From Oscheius sp. JU75 (taxonomy: Eukaryota > Nematoda > Chromadorea > Rhabditida > Rhabditidae), in the NCBI GenBank assembly GCA_037178855.1, contig JASJZC010000002.1, positions 6,026,501 to 6,090,500 on the forward strand: 64,000 bases of DNA, given 5' to 3'. The notes beneath the pieces were generated by a model. That model did no database searches, was not told the origin of the DNA, and worked only from the letters and a program-made list of their open reading frames with translations. Made by a program: the position numbers and the translations under genes. Every line of letters starts with the position of its first letter. Within the stretch, counting starts at the first letter, position 1. This document shows, one piece after another, positions 11,950 through 24,488 of this stretch.

Positions 11950-14900
11950 TCAGGATCGTTTCACTCGTCGCTTGGCACAAAGCGATGCACATGATTGCGC
12001 ACAGGCTGGTCCACATTGTCGTGAATTCTGACCGGAGAAGACGCACTGGCCCTTGCAGACCGTCTCACAAGCAGCCCAAATTCCCAAATTCGTTAAAACT
12101 TCGACGTAGTCTCACCTCGCAACTGACAATAGGACATGCTGTCTCACACGACTGGACACAGGTTCCTGCACAGCTTGGCGCCTGACTGACACACTGCTGT
12201 GTGCATTGGACATCACAGGGTAGATTGCAATTGTGCTGGAAGGGCAGCTTGTCGACCGGGGTGGGTGCCGTACCACAGAGCTGGTTGCAAGAAGCTTCAC
12301 AGCCGGAAGAACACTGTAGGGACTGCTGGGGACAGAGTCTCTGACAGTCGGCCATGCATTTCGGGGCACACGCCTGAAAAAACGTTTCGTGCTTGTAATA
12401 AAAGGACTATCACGTATCATTAAACCCACAGCTCCGAATAATCAACTAAGATATACAAAAGATGCAACGTCGAGGAGAAAACTTTCAAGTTCACGAGCCA
12501 TTGGGCCAAAAGACAAACTGGGCTAAACCAAATGGAACGGAATAGGTTCGTCATCTCTGAAGACAATAGCCTGTCAAATTTCGGCTCTCAAAAAATGCGC
12601 AAAGGAACAGTTCGCTGGGAGATTGAATATAGAAAAATTGTGCAATTGGCACAAGTTTTGGACTACACTTCAAAGGATTTCTACGACTTCTAACAGTTAC
12701 ACAAGTTAGGTCTGCGGAATTTTTCATCAAAATCTCACTGCTAGGACTGCTACGTCTACCTGTTTTAAACCATATTGGACTACAAAAAGAACTCAAAAGA
12801 ATTAAGGAAGTTGTTTTTTGCAAAGAGCTTACCTGTGTACTCTGCTGAACTGGCTGAACAGCCTGTGGCTGTTGGACAGTAGCCTTAGAGCAACTCTGCT
12901 GACAAATCGATGTACATGCTGGTTGACAGGCTGTTCCGAGAGAAGCCGTGGAGCTCTGACACTCTTGGACACAACTGGCTTCACAAGCTGTCTGACAGTT
13001 TCCGTTCAAAGTAATCTGCAAGCTATGAGTTGCTGCCCTCCAATCATTCTTACATCAATTCTGACTTGTGACTGAATACATTGTGGTTCACAAGCTGGCT
13101 GACAGGCAACGGGACACTGGGCTGGCATCTGAATTGAAGGAGGAGCTTGCTGTACTGGAATCACATTGACAGGCACTGCCGTAGGCTGTGCACAGGCGCT
13201 GCTACACTGCGAGTGGCAGATATTTCCACAATGCTCCATCGGCAGCCGCTCGACACATTGCGAGTTGCATGTCTGAAACATGGATTTGCAATCCAAAAGA
13301 AAGCAGATTACCTGTTCACAGATGGGAAGACATTCAGGCACACGGAAATTGATCGTGGTCGGTATAGCAGGAGCTGCAGTAGGCTGAGCAATCGAAGCTA
13401 CCTGAGGAGCTCGACACTCGCTTGCACAGACCTGAATCCTGTAGTGATGGAAAAAGAAAAATAGAACTACCTCGACACAGACACTGGAACATTGCGCTTT
13501 GTCTCTGTTGCTAGCCAGACAACCAGCTTGGCATTGCTGCTCGCAAGCACAGGGCACTGCCTGGATTGTGATTTGTACTTGCTGTTGTTGTTCAGTCTAA
13601 ACAACGTTACTATAAACTCATAAAGATCACCTGTACGCACTGCGGCAAGCATTGTGGCTGGCACTGAGGAATGCACTGCGGTGGACTCGGGGTGGTTGTG
13701 GTGATGAGCGGTGGTGGTAGAGTTGGAATCGACTGTGGAGCTGTAGCTGCCTGCTAACAGCGCACTTGAACAGAAAAGAAGGAAACAAACTTGAATGCAA
13801 ACTGGCTGACATTGTGGCTGACACTGGGGAATGCATTGCGGAGCTGGGGGAGGAGCCGTGGGAGCTACCGGGGCGACAGTGGCTGTCTGAAGTCGAACCG
13901 TGAGGAAAGAAAGACAAAAGCTGAGAGTACAAAATAGCGGAAGAACTGAGAAGCCATGCAGAAAGTCAACAACTAAAAGAGAAACCGAGGAACCTGATAC
14001 ATGACAATGCAGTTGGGATCACAGCGAGGACGACACGGAGCAGCACACTGTACCTCTCCGTCAGTCACAGTAATGTGAACCACAACTGGCTGAGCGGGGG
14101 CTACAGGCTGTTGGATGTGTGCCCGGATACACTGCTCCTTACAGGCTGGCATACAGGGAGGAATACAGCTGGGGACAGCAAAGACAGCCACAGGAGAAGA
14201 AGCCTCACGAATGCATTGCTCAAGACAAGCCGGCATACACGGCGAAATGCACTTCACCTGCGAGAAATTGTTGTCAAGCGTTTGAAGCGAGGCGTTGGTT
14301 AGGCAACGATTCGAGCATTCAGGTAGACATTCGGCTGGACAGGTCTGTGAGTGCTGCACGCAACTGGCAGTGCATTGTGGCTGGCATTGGGGAGGACAGA
14401 ATTGAAGGGTTAGTGTGGAGATCGGTAGTTCAGCAGGCTCGGGAAAGGGCTCGTTGGCAAGAGGCTGACCGGTCTCATTAACTGTGTTTTCTTCTGGAAC
14501 CGGAAAATCGTCGGAGATATCGTCTGGTTGAGGTACCGGCGGTTCAGGGTAACCGGGAACGGGATTGGATTCTTGGACTGTAGGACTCATTATGGGTTCC
14601 TGAGGAAAAACTGGAGGATACATTATCGGAGCTCGACTTGGAGGCACAGGTGGCTCAACATGCAAAATGTTGATGTTTAGGTAGTTATTCTGGGCAGAAG
14701 GATTTGGAGGAATTGAGTAAGATACTGGGACTTCTTGAGTCACAGAGGCTGTCTCTGATTCGGAAGTAGGAGCTTCTGTTGAAGAAAGTTCGGGGATTGG
14801 CGCAGGGCTTGGAACTTCTACTGAAGGTACTAATGGTTCTGGCTCAAGTGTCGGAACCTCTGGTGGACTCAAAAAAGGAGAGACAGCAGGTTGCGAAAGT

Positions 14901-17900
14901 TCTTGCTCTGTCATTGGACCACTTCCAAGAGCTGGAACGTCTACAGGAGTCTCTGGACCTCCAGTTCTTAGCAAATTCGGAGTTTCTTCTGGAACGAACG
15001 GCATTTGTTTCATCTCTGGACTAATGGACATAATATTAGAGTCTACAGCAGACTCTGTACCCTCAGCCAAATCCTCCGGGATGAAAATCGAGGCTGGAGC
15101 AGTTGTAGGCCTCGTGATCTTCCTCACCACAAAAGAGTTGATACACTCAGGCTGACAGTCTGGTAAGCATTGTTCCGGACAGCTAGCCACTTGAACCACT
15201 TGCTCTGCCAAGTCATTAGTAGCAACGGATTGAGCAGCAACAGTTTCCTCTCCTTGTTCAGGTATAAATTCCTGTTCAGACTCTTGACTATCTATCGGAT
15301 AGAAAGTCGGCGCGACGCCTCTGTTAGCATCTGGAATGTACTGTTGCTGTTGCATTAGACTGTAGTAGGACTCTTCTGTTGGGAAAACAGTATTATCCTC
15401 TGGAGGAGCAGCCTGGATTGCCGTCGGAGCCAGCATGGCTGGAGGATAACTCATCGAGATCAAGTTTTGGACTGGAGGAGGAGGAGAAGTGTTTAGGTAA
15501 ACCGGCTTGAAAATCTTCTCTCCAAGAAAGTAATGAACACAGCCCGGTTCACAGTTTGGTAAGCATTGTTCTGGACACTGTTTGACTGGATCCGGGACTT
15601 CTGGTTGCTCAACTGGCACCACATTGGGGACTCCAGTCTTCAGCCCCTCCTTTCGAAGATCGAGCTCATACTGCTTGATACAACTCGGCTCACACTTCGG
15701 ACGACAGGGAAGGTAGCAAAGGGCGGCCGGTGTTACACGATCCAGATCATCGTTTGCCTCAGAAATGATGGGAGAGGACATGTCTTGAATGCAGGCAGGA
15801 TCACAAAGCGGTTGACAGGCATTTGGACAGTAGCGGAGGTTAATACTATACTTAGCAGTTGAGGTACTTGGAGTGTTAGGTGCGTCAGTGCTAGTAAGTG
15901 CATCTGAACAACTCAATTCGCTGTCAGGCAAACTTAAGAATGATCGTGGAACGAAACGAAGGATTTCTTGCAGTGTCTCGATGGCCCGAATGCAACGAAT
16001 CTCGCATTCGGGCCTACACGGTTTGACACAGCAGTGTCGTGACCGTCGATAGAACTCTTGTGGTACCTCATTGGAAGTGTCCACAGTGAAGGTGAAGGTG
16101 TGAGTCGGCTCTGTGGTAGTGCTGACTCCAGTGCAGGCCGGGAGACATGCAGGCATACATGGGGCTATGCAGGAGGAAGCTACCTGTTGCTGCTGGTTCG
16201 GGAGCATGTCAGGGACGGTATTAATGTTCGTCTGGAATGGCTGTGCCGGTGGTGCTGGTGTTGCCAAGGTGACTGGCTGAACACACCAGTCCTCACAGGC
16301 TGGCATACAGCTGCTGATACAATACTTTGCCGGCGAGGGAGGAGAAGGCGTCGTGGTTGTGGTGGTGGAAAGACAAGCGGGACCGGTACAGGTAGCCGAA
16401 TCACAGAGTGATCGACAGGCCGACGTGCAGGACGAGATGCACACTGGCTGTGAAGCAGTGCAGCCGGACAAGCAAGAGTTGGCACAGCGGTCTTCACACA
16501 ATTTAGGCACCTGCTGGACTTGGCGAGAAGAGCAGGCTGATCCACATTGGTCCCTACAGGCCGAAGAACAGTCGTCGGCAGGATTTCCTTTTGAGATACA
16601 CTGGGAATGACAACTTTGTGTGCATTTGCCGGGGCACTGCGAGTTGAAATAACTGTCGTTGATGTCCAAAGTGATCTGGATCGGAGGCGGCGCCTGGTCA
16701 CAGCCAAACTGGCAACTTTTGGCGCAAGTTGTGGCACAGACCGAAGCAGGCGAGTTCGATCGAGCTTGGCAAGCAGATTGGCACACCTAGATTTCCGAAT
16801 AATGAGAAAAATACGTGAAAACAAACATTTTGACAAGCATCATGACAGTTTCCTTGACTGGGAAGTGGCGCCATTGTAGTTGGAGCAGGTGCTCGCGGGA
16901 TCTAGAAAGCAGCGATGAAAGAAAACAAACATTTAAACTGTATTTCAAAGTCATGCGATGACGAAATGCTCCAAAATTGCAAAGATCAAGTGTTCTCGAA
17001 CTCGAAAGAAATTCTTACCTCTATGGTTACGGCATAATTGGCAGCTACTCGACAAGTGTTCTTGCAAGTAGCGTCGCATTGTTGACTACACTGGTAGGGA
17101 TTATTGGTCGTTTTCGTGCAGATCGGCTGGCAGGCCCGGCTACAGGTAGACTGACAGTTGGAGCTCTAAATTATCATATGATAAGTCCCGTCTCTGTTGT
17201 ACTTACAAGATCAGATCGGGAACAGATTGGCTGGCAAGAAGGGCCCTGTTGGCAAGCACATGACGGATAGAAGGAGTTGTATTGGTAGGTCGGCTGGTTG
17301 CAATTGCAATAGGCCGAACAACCACAGTCCTTTTTTACTCGTCGAGCGGCCTGAAAGAAGTCCATTCACTTTCGGTCCAAATCTCTACGTTTGGTGTTAG
17401 GCTGCTCCCTGACTAGACCCTTAAGACGGCTATTGAAACTGAGGTTTTCGCCCGAGCCGCACACTTGTTTGCGCACTTAGAAATGCAACCGCGAACTGTG
17501 TTTCGTTTGGGAAGGGACACGAACACAAATGGGTCAGCTAATGTACCCGTCTCAGCGCAAAAAGCATCTGTGCTCGTCTTCGCCACAAAAAAAGGTAAAG
17601 TCCGAGCCTACTGTGGCACGTAAACCAAAAGCTTATTGGGGGCTCAGAACTCAAGTGGTCAAACATGGTCGGAGACAGACTGCGGTATGATACAATACTT
17701 CTTATGCTTATTAGCAACACTTTAACGAGAAGCTTGGACAAATAAGAGAAACCAGAACTTCTAGATTCTACAATACAAACTAGATCTACGAGTTAAAGCG
17801 TGCTAAAACAAAATTATCAATTATTAGTTGGACATCAGTAATGATTGCACGGGACAGACAGTATAAAAATGTAACTGTCCGAGCTACTCAAAGACACTAC

Positions 17901-18723
17901 AACAAATAGTATCAATTGCTGGGGACTAGCTACACGGTGGTCATTGACAATGTTGCCCAGTTTTACAAAAGCCAAAATGACCCCTTTGTCAAAACGTCCC
18001 GGATCTGGCTCAAACTTAATCAGAGCCTCTTCATCGTCTTTCTTTGACCTCCCACTCTTGCGCAATTTCAATCAGATAGCCACAAGTGGACGGGCATACA
18101 GTGCCGTGAAGTGTAGCGGAAGCCATTCGCGCATATTACGAGGCTTCGACGGCTTGACTAAGCTAACACATCGAGATTCGAATTGGACCGGTCACTGGCT
18201 CACTGACAAGGCTTTCGGGAAAAAAGGGTCACTGCATCCGGGCCAAACAGCAAACAATCCTTGGAGAAAAGGGGAATTAACTCACCGAGAGGGATCGCAG
18301 GTAGTACAAATAAACAGAATGGTTTTTATGGAAAGGGAGTAGAAGAGAGGACAAAGGAGAATGATCGACGGGTCCGAGGAAAAACAGGGAAGCCGATCGA
18401 GAGTGAGAGACAATGGTCAAGCGGATTCAGACTGAGACTGACTCAGTTGGAGGGAGAAAAACAGCTTAAACCTGTACTGGTTCCTACAAAGCATATTTAA
18501 AAAATAGTTGAAACCTGCTTAATTACATTGCGTACTAGTGCAAATACGTAACGGAAAAGGGAAGTTGAGAGTCTAAGCAGCCATTAATACGGGCCTCAGA
18601 AAAAGCAAAGCTAGGAATAATGGAAGTTGTAGCTGGTAGCATAGCTCCATGGAATCAACTGCGAGAACTTACTTGGGAAATCTGAAAGAGCAGGAACAGA
18701 AGGAGCAGTGCGCGACGTCTCAT
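11950..18723 (-). CDS. large secreted Cys-rich repeat (C-x3-C-x3-C) protein, ABU/PQN-like
   Basis: Thirteen exons: 18723-18673, 17350-17207, 17165-17019, 16901-16827, 16786-13994, 13886-13791, 13750-13631, 13596-13471, 13431-13312, 13272-13066, 13015-12833, 12373-12116 and 12063-11950; 1,477 aa. Every coding exon is a multiple of three and every intron is phase 0. Exon 1 is a signal peptide (MRRRALLLLFLLFQISQ). The rest is dozens of modules such as CPEQCLPNCEPGC, CMPACLEQC and CQPQCLPQC (Pfam C_tripleX pattern) separated by Pro/Glu/Ser/Thr linkers; the 2,793-nt exon carries the longest linker region. The C-terminus is basic (KRRVKRS). Known: C. elegans ABU/PQN proteins of this pattern form the pharyngeal cuticle. 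Inferred: a cross-linked extracellular cuticle component. The link of exon 1 to exon 2 crosses a 1,322-nt intron and is the least certain join. A smaller paralogue lies just upstream on the same strand. Confidence 0.85.
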
Positions 18724-19871
18724 GCTGACTCTGTGACGGCGAAGTCCGCGAGGGCGGACCGCGAGGGGGGCCTTCCAAAAACAAAGCAACCACCACACTC
18801 GCAAGAGTTCAAATATTGGCCCCCTGGATTCCCCCTGTTTCGAGCATTGTCCGGCTTGAATTAGAACGCGGCTTGTCGAGAGCCTCCTCCTTGACAAAGA
18901 TTCCTGGCGTAATCAAAGAATCTTAGAAAATTATCTGATCCTAACTGTTGAACCCGTCTAAGCACCAAGTTTTGATCAAAGGAAAGTCTCTTTAATATTT
19001 AGAGAAATCAAACCCATAAGCCAGAAAAACAACTACAAATTTACACAACAAAAGACGCCGAAATTGCAAGCGCCACGACTTATCTTATGCAGTACGCATC
19101 ACTAGACCGTACGGAAGAAAAATCGCTATTTCTATTGCAACCTTCAAACGTATATGGTATGAGTACTATATTTAGAACATACTTTTTTCTCTAAAGTGAT
19201 TAAGCTGATAATCTCTACTTTAAAACGCAAGTCCAGATTTTTATCTTCGCAAATAACTTATATCTCCATTAGTTTAAAAGGAAGCCATCTTCTTCTATGG
19301 ACTGTGCACTAATTCGCAGTTTCAGAGGGTGCTCAAGACGCTAAGTGTTTGTGTTTGACCACTGTTACACAACACGCGCGCGACACGCGAGTCGAAAGAC
19401 GATTATCAGTTTCGAGTGACTGACGGAGAAACTATTTTTGCAGATAATAGGCACGCAGCGACTGCTCTTTTGGATACAAGGCTAAACACTGGTAATTTGT
19501 TGGAAAACATTTCACGCTGGTACAAGGTTTCGAACCATACCAATTTTTTAATTTTTGATCTGATGGCCAAGTCTAGACGACGAGGGCGTTTTGGTGTGGG
19601 CGCCTGCAGATCCTTGTCGGAAGTTTCACTACGCACACGGTTGCAAATTGAAAGCCTGAGGAAAGAGCATGCCCGCGTGTTTCAGCTTTTTTAACATTCC
19701 TGAGCGCACTCTCGCTCGACTAATTTGGGCCATTCTTTCCTTTTTTTTTCAACGACGAGCTTGTTCGCTCACCCCTAACTATTTGCTTTGCTTTTTCACT
19801 GTCCAGCAGCAAATCATCTGTCCCCCTTCTTCAAACACTTCTTCACACACAACACTACACAAAATAAATAT
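18724..19871. other. spacer between the two Cys-rich genes
   Basis: This spacer holds the promoter of the large Cys-rich gene and the 3' end of its paralogue. I see no clear TATA box; CpG-rich sequence lies just upstream of the ATG at 18723. The frames on either strand near 19406-19694 are overlapping shadows of each other with no recognisable product. Confidence 0.45.
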
Positions 19872-21449
19872 TTATGTACTCGAGGGCTTCTGCTCGTTTT
19901 TTCGCGGTTTCATGTGTCGTCGTAGTTTGGCCTGGCAGACTGGGTAGCACGTCGTTTGACAGGCAGCCAGACATTGAGGACCTGCCAGTGAATGAACCCC
20001 ACATTGATGCTCACATTGTACTGAACACTCATTTTGGCATCGAGCAGCCACAGCTGGAGATGGTGGGGAGGGCGGCCTTGCTACAATTGGAGCTGGAAAT
20101 ATGGCCGGGGAGGGTTCAACTGCTCCCGGAACTCTGATCTCAGTCTGAAACACTTGTATTTTCCTCGAAACGTATTGGATCAATTGAATGCTAAAGCTTA
20201 CCTGAATTTGAATGCACGTAGCCGAGCAGCTTGGCATACACTGTGGTAAGCACGTCTTCTTGTGAATGAGGCCACAAGTTTCTGTGCAGGCAGTTCCACA
20301 GTTGTTGGCACATTCGGTCAGCGCTACTCCAGTTGTGCTGCAAACTTTGACACAGGTCTCTCCGCAACTTTGCTGACATGATCCCGTGTTTGATACTCTT
20401 CCATCAACAACGTCTGTTATTAGTTTCAAAGCTGGTTTGAAAGTCGTACAGGCAAAGTTGCATCTGAATTATTTTTATCGACTTTTAAAATAAGGGCATA
20501 CTCTGGCATGCAACTTGCTTCACAGACTTTTGGTGCGGGAAGGACCAATGGAGGTGGGGTAATGGAATTTCCGATGAAGAAGGCTGGAGCAGGAGGAAGA
20601 GGCAGCAACTGCAGGCTCTATTGAACAAGATCACTAAATCACTAACTGTGGGGATAGGTGGTCGAGTGGACGTAGGAATGACGAATTTGTACTCGCTGAC
20701 CACTGAACTCTCCTTGGGTTTGTCTTGTTTGGTACAGGAATAGGAGCAGGCTTCCGAGCAAACCTGTTTGCTGAGAACAATCAAAAGTGACGCATACCTG
20801 ATCACAACGTCCGCTTGAAGAAAGTCGACTGCATGGGTCAAGACAGCTCTTCTTGCAAACATCTATACACTTTATTGAAGAAGGTGTCGAGGGAAACACA
20901 GGAGTCAAAGGTACCTGGATCAAAGGTAGATTGAATAGAAGATACAGCTTCTACTCAATCTACAAGATTTTATGTGCTAATGCAGCTACGTGCTTCTGAA
21001 GCCTGAATTCCGGTGTACCGTTTCGGTCCCATATGAACTTGGCGCGCACCTTGAGACTAGAGGAAGGGGCGTGAATTTTGATTTCGGTCTTGCAGTGTTC
21101 TGCAAAGTTGTATCTGCTATAACCCTGGGAATGAACGGGAAGTGATTTATGCATTTTATCATTTTCTTGACTGTTCTAGTCTATTGGCTCACCGCGGTAG
21201 TCTCTTGACAGACACATTTTGGCGGTGACGGTGGACTACACGAACAAAGCATTTGAAACGCTTTTCCTGGCTCTGTCGAAGGTACAACTTGACATCCGCA
21301 TTTGGGTTCTTCTCCAGGACTGCACTCGCATGACTGGCGTCGGTCGCGGTAAACACTCACTGTCTGTCAACAGTATTTGAATAGGTTTTAAAGAATGAAA
21401 CCTCGGCAGATATGAAAAGTACGAATGCGACCGCTAGTGGCCTGAACAT
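19872..21449 (-). CDS. secreted Cys-rich repeat protein, smaller paralogue (ABU/PQN-like)
   Basis: Eight exons: 21449-21402, 21363-21193, 21124-21050, 20914-20798, 20763-20647, 20608-20502, 20463-20202 and 20144-19872; 389 aa. Signal peptide MFRPLAVAFVLFISAE. Residues about 17-75 have closely spaced cysteines (CECSPG, CGC, CSC, CVC) unlike the rest, then come C-x3-C modules such as CIDVCKKSCLDPC, CQQSCGETCVKVC, CLPQCMPSCSATC and CQNECSVQCEHQC, and a basic tail (KLRRHMKPRKNEQ). Known: C_tripleX proteins of nematodes are pharyngeal-cuticle components. It lies head-to-tail with the 1,477-aa paralogue, pointing to tandem duplication and possible co-expression. Introns include a 34-nt one (20764-20797) and a 38-nt one (21364-21401). 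All junctions are phase 0 except the one between 20502 and 20463. A TATA-like box lies 35 bp before the ATG. Confidence 0.85.
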
Positions 21450-21483
21450 GAGGTACGAGTGGTCCTAGCTGGCGGGACCGCTT

Positions 21484-21489
21484 CTTATA
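21484..21489 (-). promoter_or_regulatory. TATA-like box of the smaller Cys-rich gene
   Basis: TATAAG on the minus strand, 35 bp upstream of the ATG at 21449. If used, the 5' UTR would be only about 5-15 nt. No splice acceptor precedes this ATG, unlike several other genes here, so this gene may not be trans-spliced. Confidence 0.4.
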
Positions 21490-22107
21490 CTGTTGAGCCC
21501 TCTTTCGCGCTTTTGTTTTGCTGTTTCTGCGGCCAGCTTAACACGGAAGCCTGAGGCAAATACGGTTGACCCGCCTGGACAGAGCATGGTCTGAACAGCT
21601 AGTTGGCATTTTTATTCCCAGCTCTTCAGGAAACAAGCTTGGAAGAAGAGAGCTAGCTCTTACAGAATAAGTGTGAAAGGATAATAATAAGGAAATAATA
21701 CATTGTCAGCAAATTTGCAAAGATCTATTGGTTGCACTATCAGGACGTGTCTTTTTGCCGTTCCGTACAAGTGTCATCGTCTTTTTTCATGGCTAATCAA
21801 TCCTTTCTTATCGCTCCCGTTTAACTAATTGATCCCCGTTCTTTTCTCTCTTTTCCCCCGTTCTTTTCTCTATCTACAATTCTTCGAGCGTCTCGTCTTC
21901 GCCCGGAGCCGCCTCGTTGGTATTCCGTGTAACTAGACCCATCAATTCTAGTCGCCTATTCTCACCATTTGTGCGTAAAACAGCGTCGTCTCTCGTCGTG
22001 TATGTGCTGATAAGAGGCTTTGCCACCACGAAACGGCAGATTTCAACAGGCGACGGAACCGATAGGCCGCCAAACTGTCGCAACACTATTCCTCGTCATT
22101 GCACAGG

Positions 22108-22274
22108 ATGTTCTTCCCCGATTCCGACGAAGACCTTCGCTCCCGGATGCATCATCTTGACATTCAAGAGGAGGACCACCACGAACACCATCCCACCCGA
22201 TTTAAGATTCTCAGAAGACGATCCGAGTACACCCCGAGAACACCTCCACCAGTACCGGTGCATCACACTATCTC
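22108..22274 (+). CDS. orphan 5' coding exon, gene unknown
   Basis: An ATG one base after a good 3' splice acceptor (CATTGCACAG) opens a polar, protein-like exon: MFFPDSDEDLRSRM..., a His/Glu-rich stretch, then RFKILRRRSEYTPRTPPPVP, ending at a GTAAGA donor with two bases of a codon left over. I recognise no family. A 38-nt intron followed by CTAGAACTG would give a protein ending soon after. Alternatively the two leftover bases are in phase with an acceptor one base before the PDE4 ATG at 29831, so this could be a distant alternative first exon of that gene. Neither is proven. Confidence 0.4.
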
Positions 22275-23812
22275 GTAAGATTTTATTACACAATCATTTT
22301 TACTGCTTTTAGCCTAGAACTGTGGGTAATACTTTCAGACTGAACTCTGAAGCTTTGCTAAATATTACTGAACTTAAAGTATCATACTAATAACTTACAA
22401 CTTATAAATGTCGTTCAGAACTGTAGCCACACGTGGTACACAGTTCCAGGAATGGCGGTGTTCTCAAATTAGGTACGAACGTTTGATCAGTAAAGCAACG
22501 TGGCCAAATTTCCAATATCACATACAAAATCCCTTCATGTTTTTCCTTATGTGCTTTAACACAAGACTGAGGGGTAATGAGCCGGAGGAGGCGCCGCAAA
22601 AGGGCGACGCTAATTGCTTCAGTTGGCCTCTCTCTTCCGAATTACAAACACGGGGGAGGCTCCTAGCCATTCTCTCGTTCTGTAAAGCCTTTTTGCTCTC
22701 TTTAACGACCATTCGAAAGAGTTAGAAACCTATCTGCTCCCCCTCACTGCCACTCTTTGCATAATCTAACAGCTGTTTTCCAAAAGTCATAAATGATCTT
22801 TCCAACTGCAAGGGAACCGACCCCGAAATTTGAGCTATCACCCTCTCTGCTTCAAGAGCGAACATCAGCAGTCATGTTTTCAATCTTACGCATTATTCAT
22901 ACCCATCTGCCCAATGTTTACGGAAAACAGCACTTTACCTACATTACCAACTTTTCGAACGGGGTGAACGTCTGTTCTTCAGCCGTCTGCCATGTTCAAT
23001 GTCCCTCGACCAGTGTTCTAACGACTCTTTTGCAATTCATGGGTTCTCGAACTTTCCAAGTTCGTGTCTACCTCAAAAACTTGTTCATAAACTATTGTCC
23101 TCTTTTGTATTCAGATTCTTTGTGAACGTTGTAAGCCCACGTTCCAGTAACTCTAGTAGTCTGCGAAAGAGGAACAAAATACTCTCGTGAACTAGAGAGA
23201 GAGACATTGAAGATCTCTCTCACGCTGTGATTCATGCAAGGAAACACATTATTAGAAGCCCTGGGATCTGATCCGGGATTTGCTCAAGTAGAAAACATGG
23301 CTGACCAGTTGCGTAACCAGATAAGCCGGGTCAGACGTTCTCGCTCTTGCTCATTCTTCTCTTAACATGCTAGACGTCGCGGTTTCTTCTTCTCCGCTGA
23401 GGTAAACCCTTTTCGAACGTTCTTCTGAAAATTTGACTGGAACAAGCTGTCTCTGGACTTCTCATTCTGCTTGTTCTATATTTTAACAACATAGCGTCTC
23501 CTATAGGTTATATGAGTCAATCATTAGTCTGCTGCGTAGAACTACCGATTTGACCCTAGTCGAACTTAGCAATCGTCTTGACTCTTATCATCTTAAAATT
23601 CACCATAAAAGTACTTGTCTTCAAATGATTCGACTTGTCCTGTTAGTCTTAATCCTGTCGAGATCCCTCTGGACAGTAGTCGGTTGCTGTATGCCGTTAC
23701 CGAAGGAAGTTGTCGTCTTCTATTTGTCTCTCTTCGATTGACTACCGCAGCAAACGAACTATAGGTAGTTTCTACCTTCCTCTACTTTCTACTAAACAGT
23801 TTCAAAGTCTTC

Positions 23813-23842
23813 GGTTCTCAAGAGTTGTAACTCTTGAGAGCC
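23813..23842. repeat. near-perfect hairpin
   Basis: The arms GGTTCTCAAGAGTT and AACTCTTGAGAGCC pair over 14 bp with one mismatch around a 2-nt centre. There is no gene close by and no run of T after it. Function unknown. Confidence 0.7.
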
Positions 23843-24488
23843 AAAAGCTCAGCAACATAATTACTCCCAGGGTCCTAGGTCCTATCTGAAAGAGCTGCTC
23901 GTTCTAAATCACGGTACCTTTAAAACGTTTGAGCACATTTGAATGATATCGAAGTAAAAACGTCATCTGTTTCCTGAGCAAATTTCAATTTTGTCTAGTC
24001 TACGATTAAAAAGAATCTGCAAGTCGACCTGACTAAGCTCGATTATCCGCATTTCCTGTTGACTGCGTACATTGAGCCAATCTTTCAGTTATCCACCCCT
24101 GTGAGCGTCTGCAAACAATCTCCAAGAGGGCATCTTTGTAGTTGTAGACGAGCGTGGGCGCCTTCCTTACAATTTCGGTCTGATATAGGTAGTGTCACCC
24201 CCAAAAAGTTCGCTTGTTCCCTTCCCTGCTTGAATGGCTATTCAAAAACGCCGTCGTTGCCTGGCAAAACAAATCGGCAACATTCTGCCAGTCATGGCTT
24301 CGGCCGGATCTCGTCTCTTTAACTTCCACGTACCAAAGTAAGAAACTATAGATCTAGTACAAAATTCTCAAAAGTCTGTGTGTCTGCCTGTCTGAAGCAC
24401 CGATTTCCTCCAATTTGTCACAGATACTTTGTGACAGCAATTACTCTTTACAAGCCAAGTCAAATCGCATCAGTTTGGGAGATGCGTC

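Noticed and set aside
16180-16836. 218-codon minus frame and several plus-strand frames inside the large Cys-rich exon
   Set aside because: They are frame shadows of the C-x3-C repeat frame; the base repetition of the Cys modules keeps other frames open.
17944-18342. 132-codon plus-strand frame and an overlapping minus frame (KLRKSGRSKKDDEEAL) in the first intron of the large Cys-rich gene
   Set aside because: Both strands look partly protein-like but neither has splice sites that link it to another exon, so I could not choose or support one.
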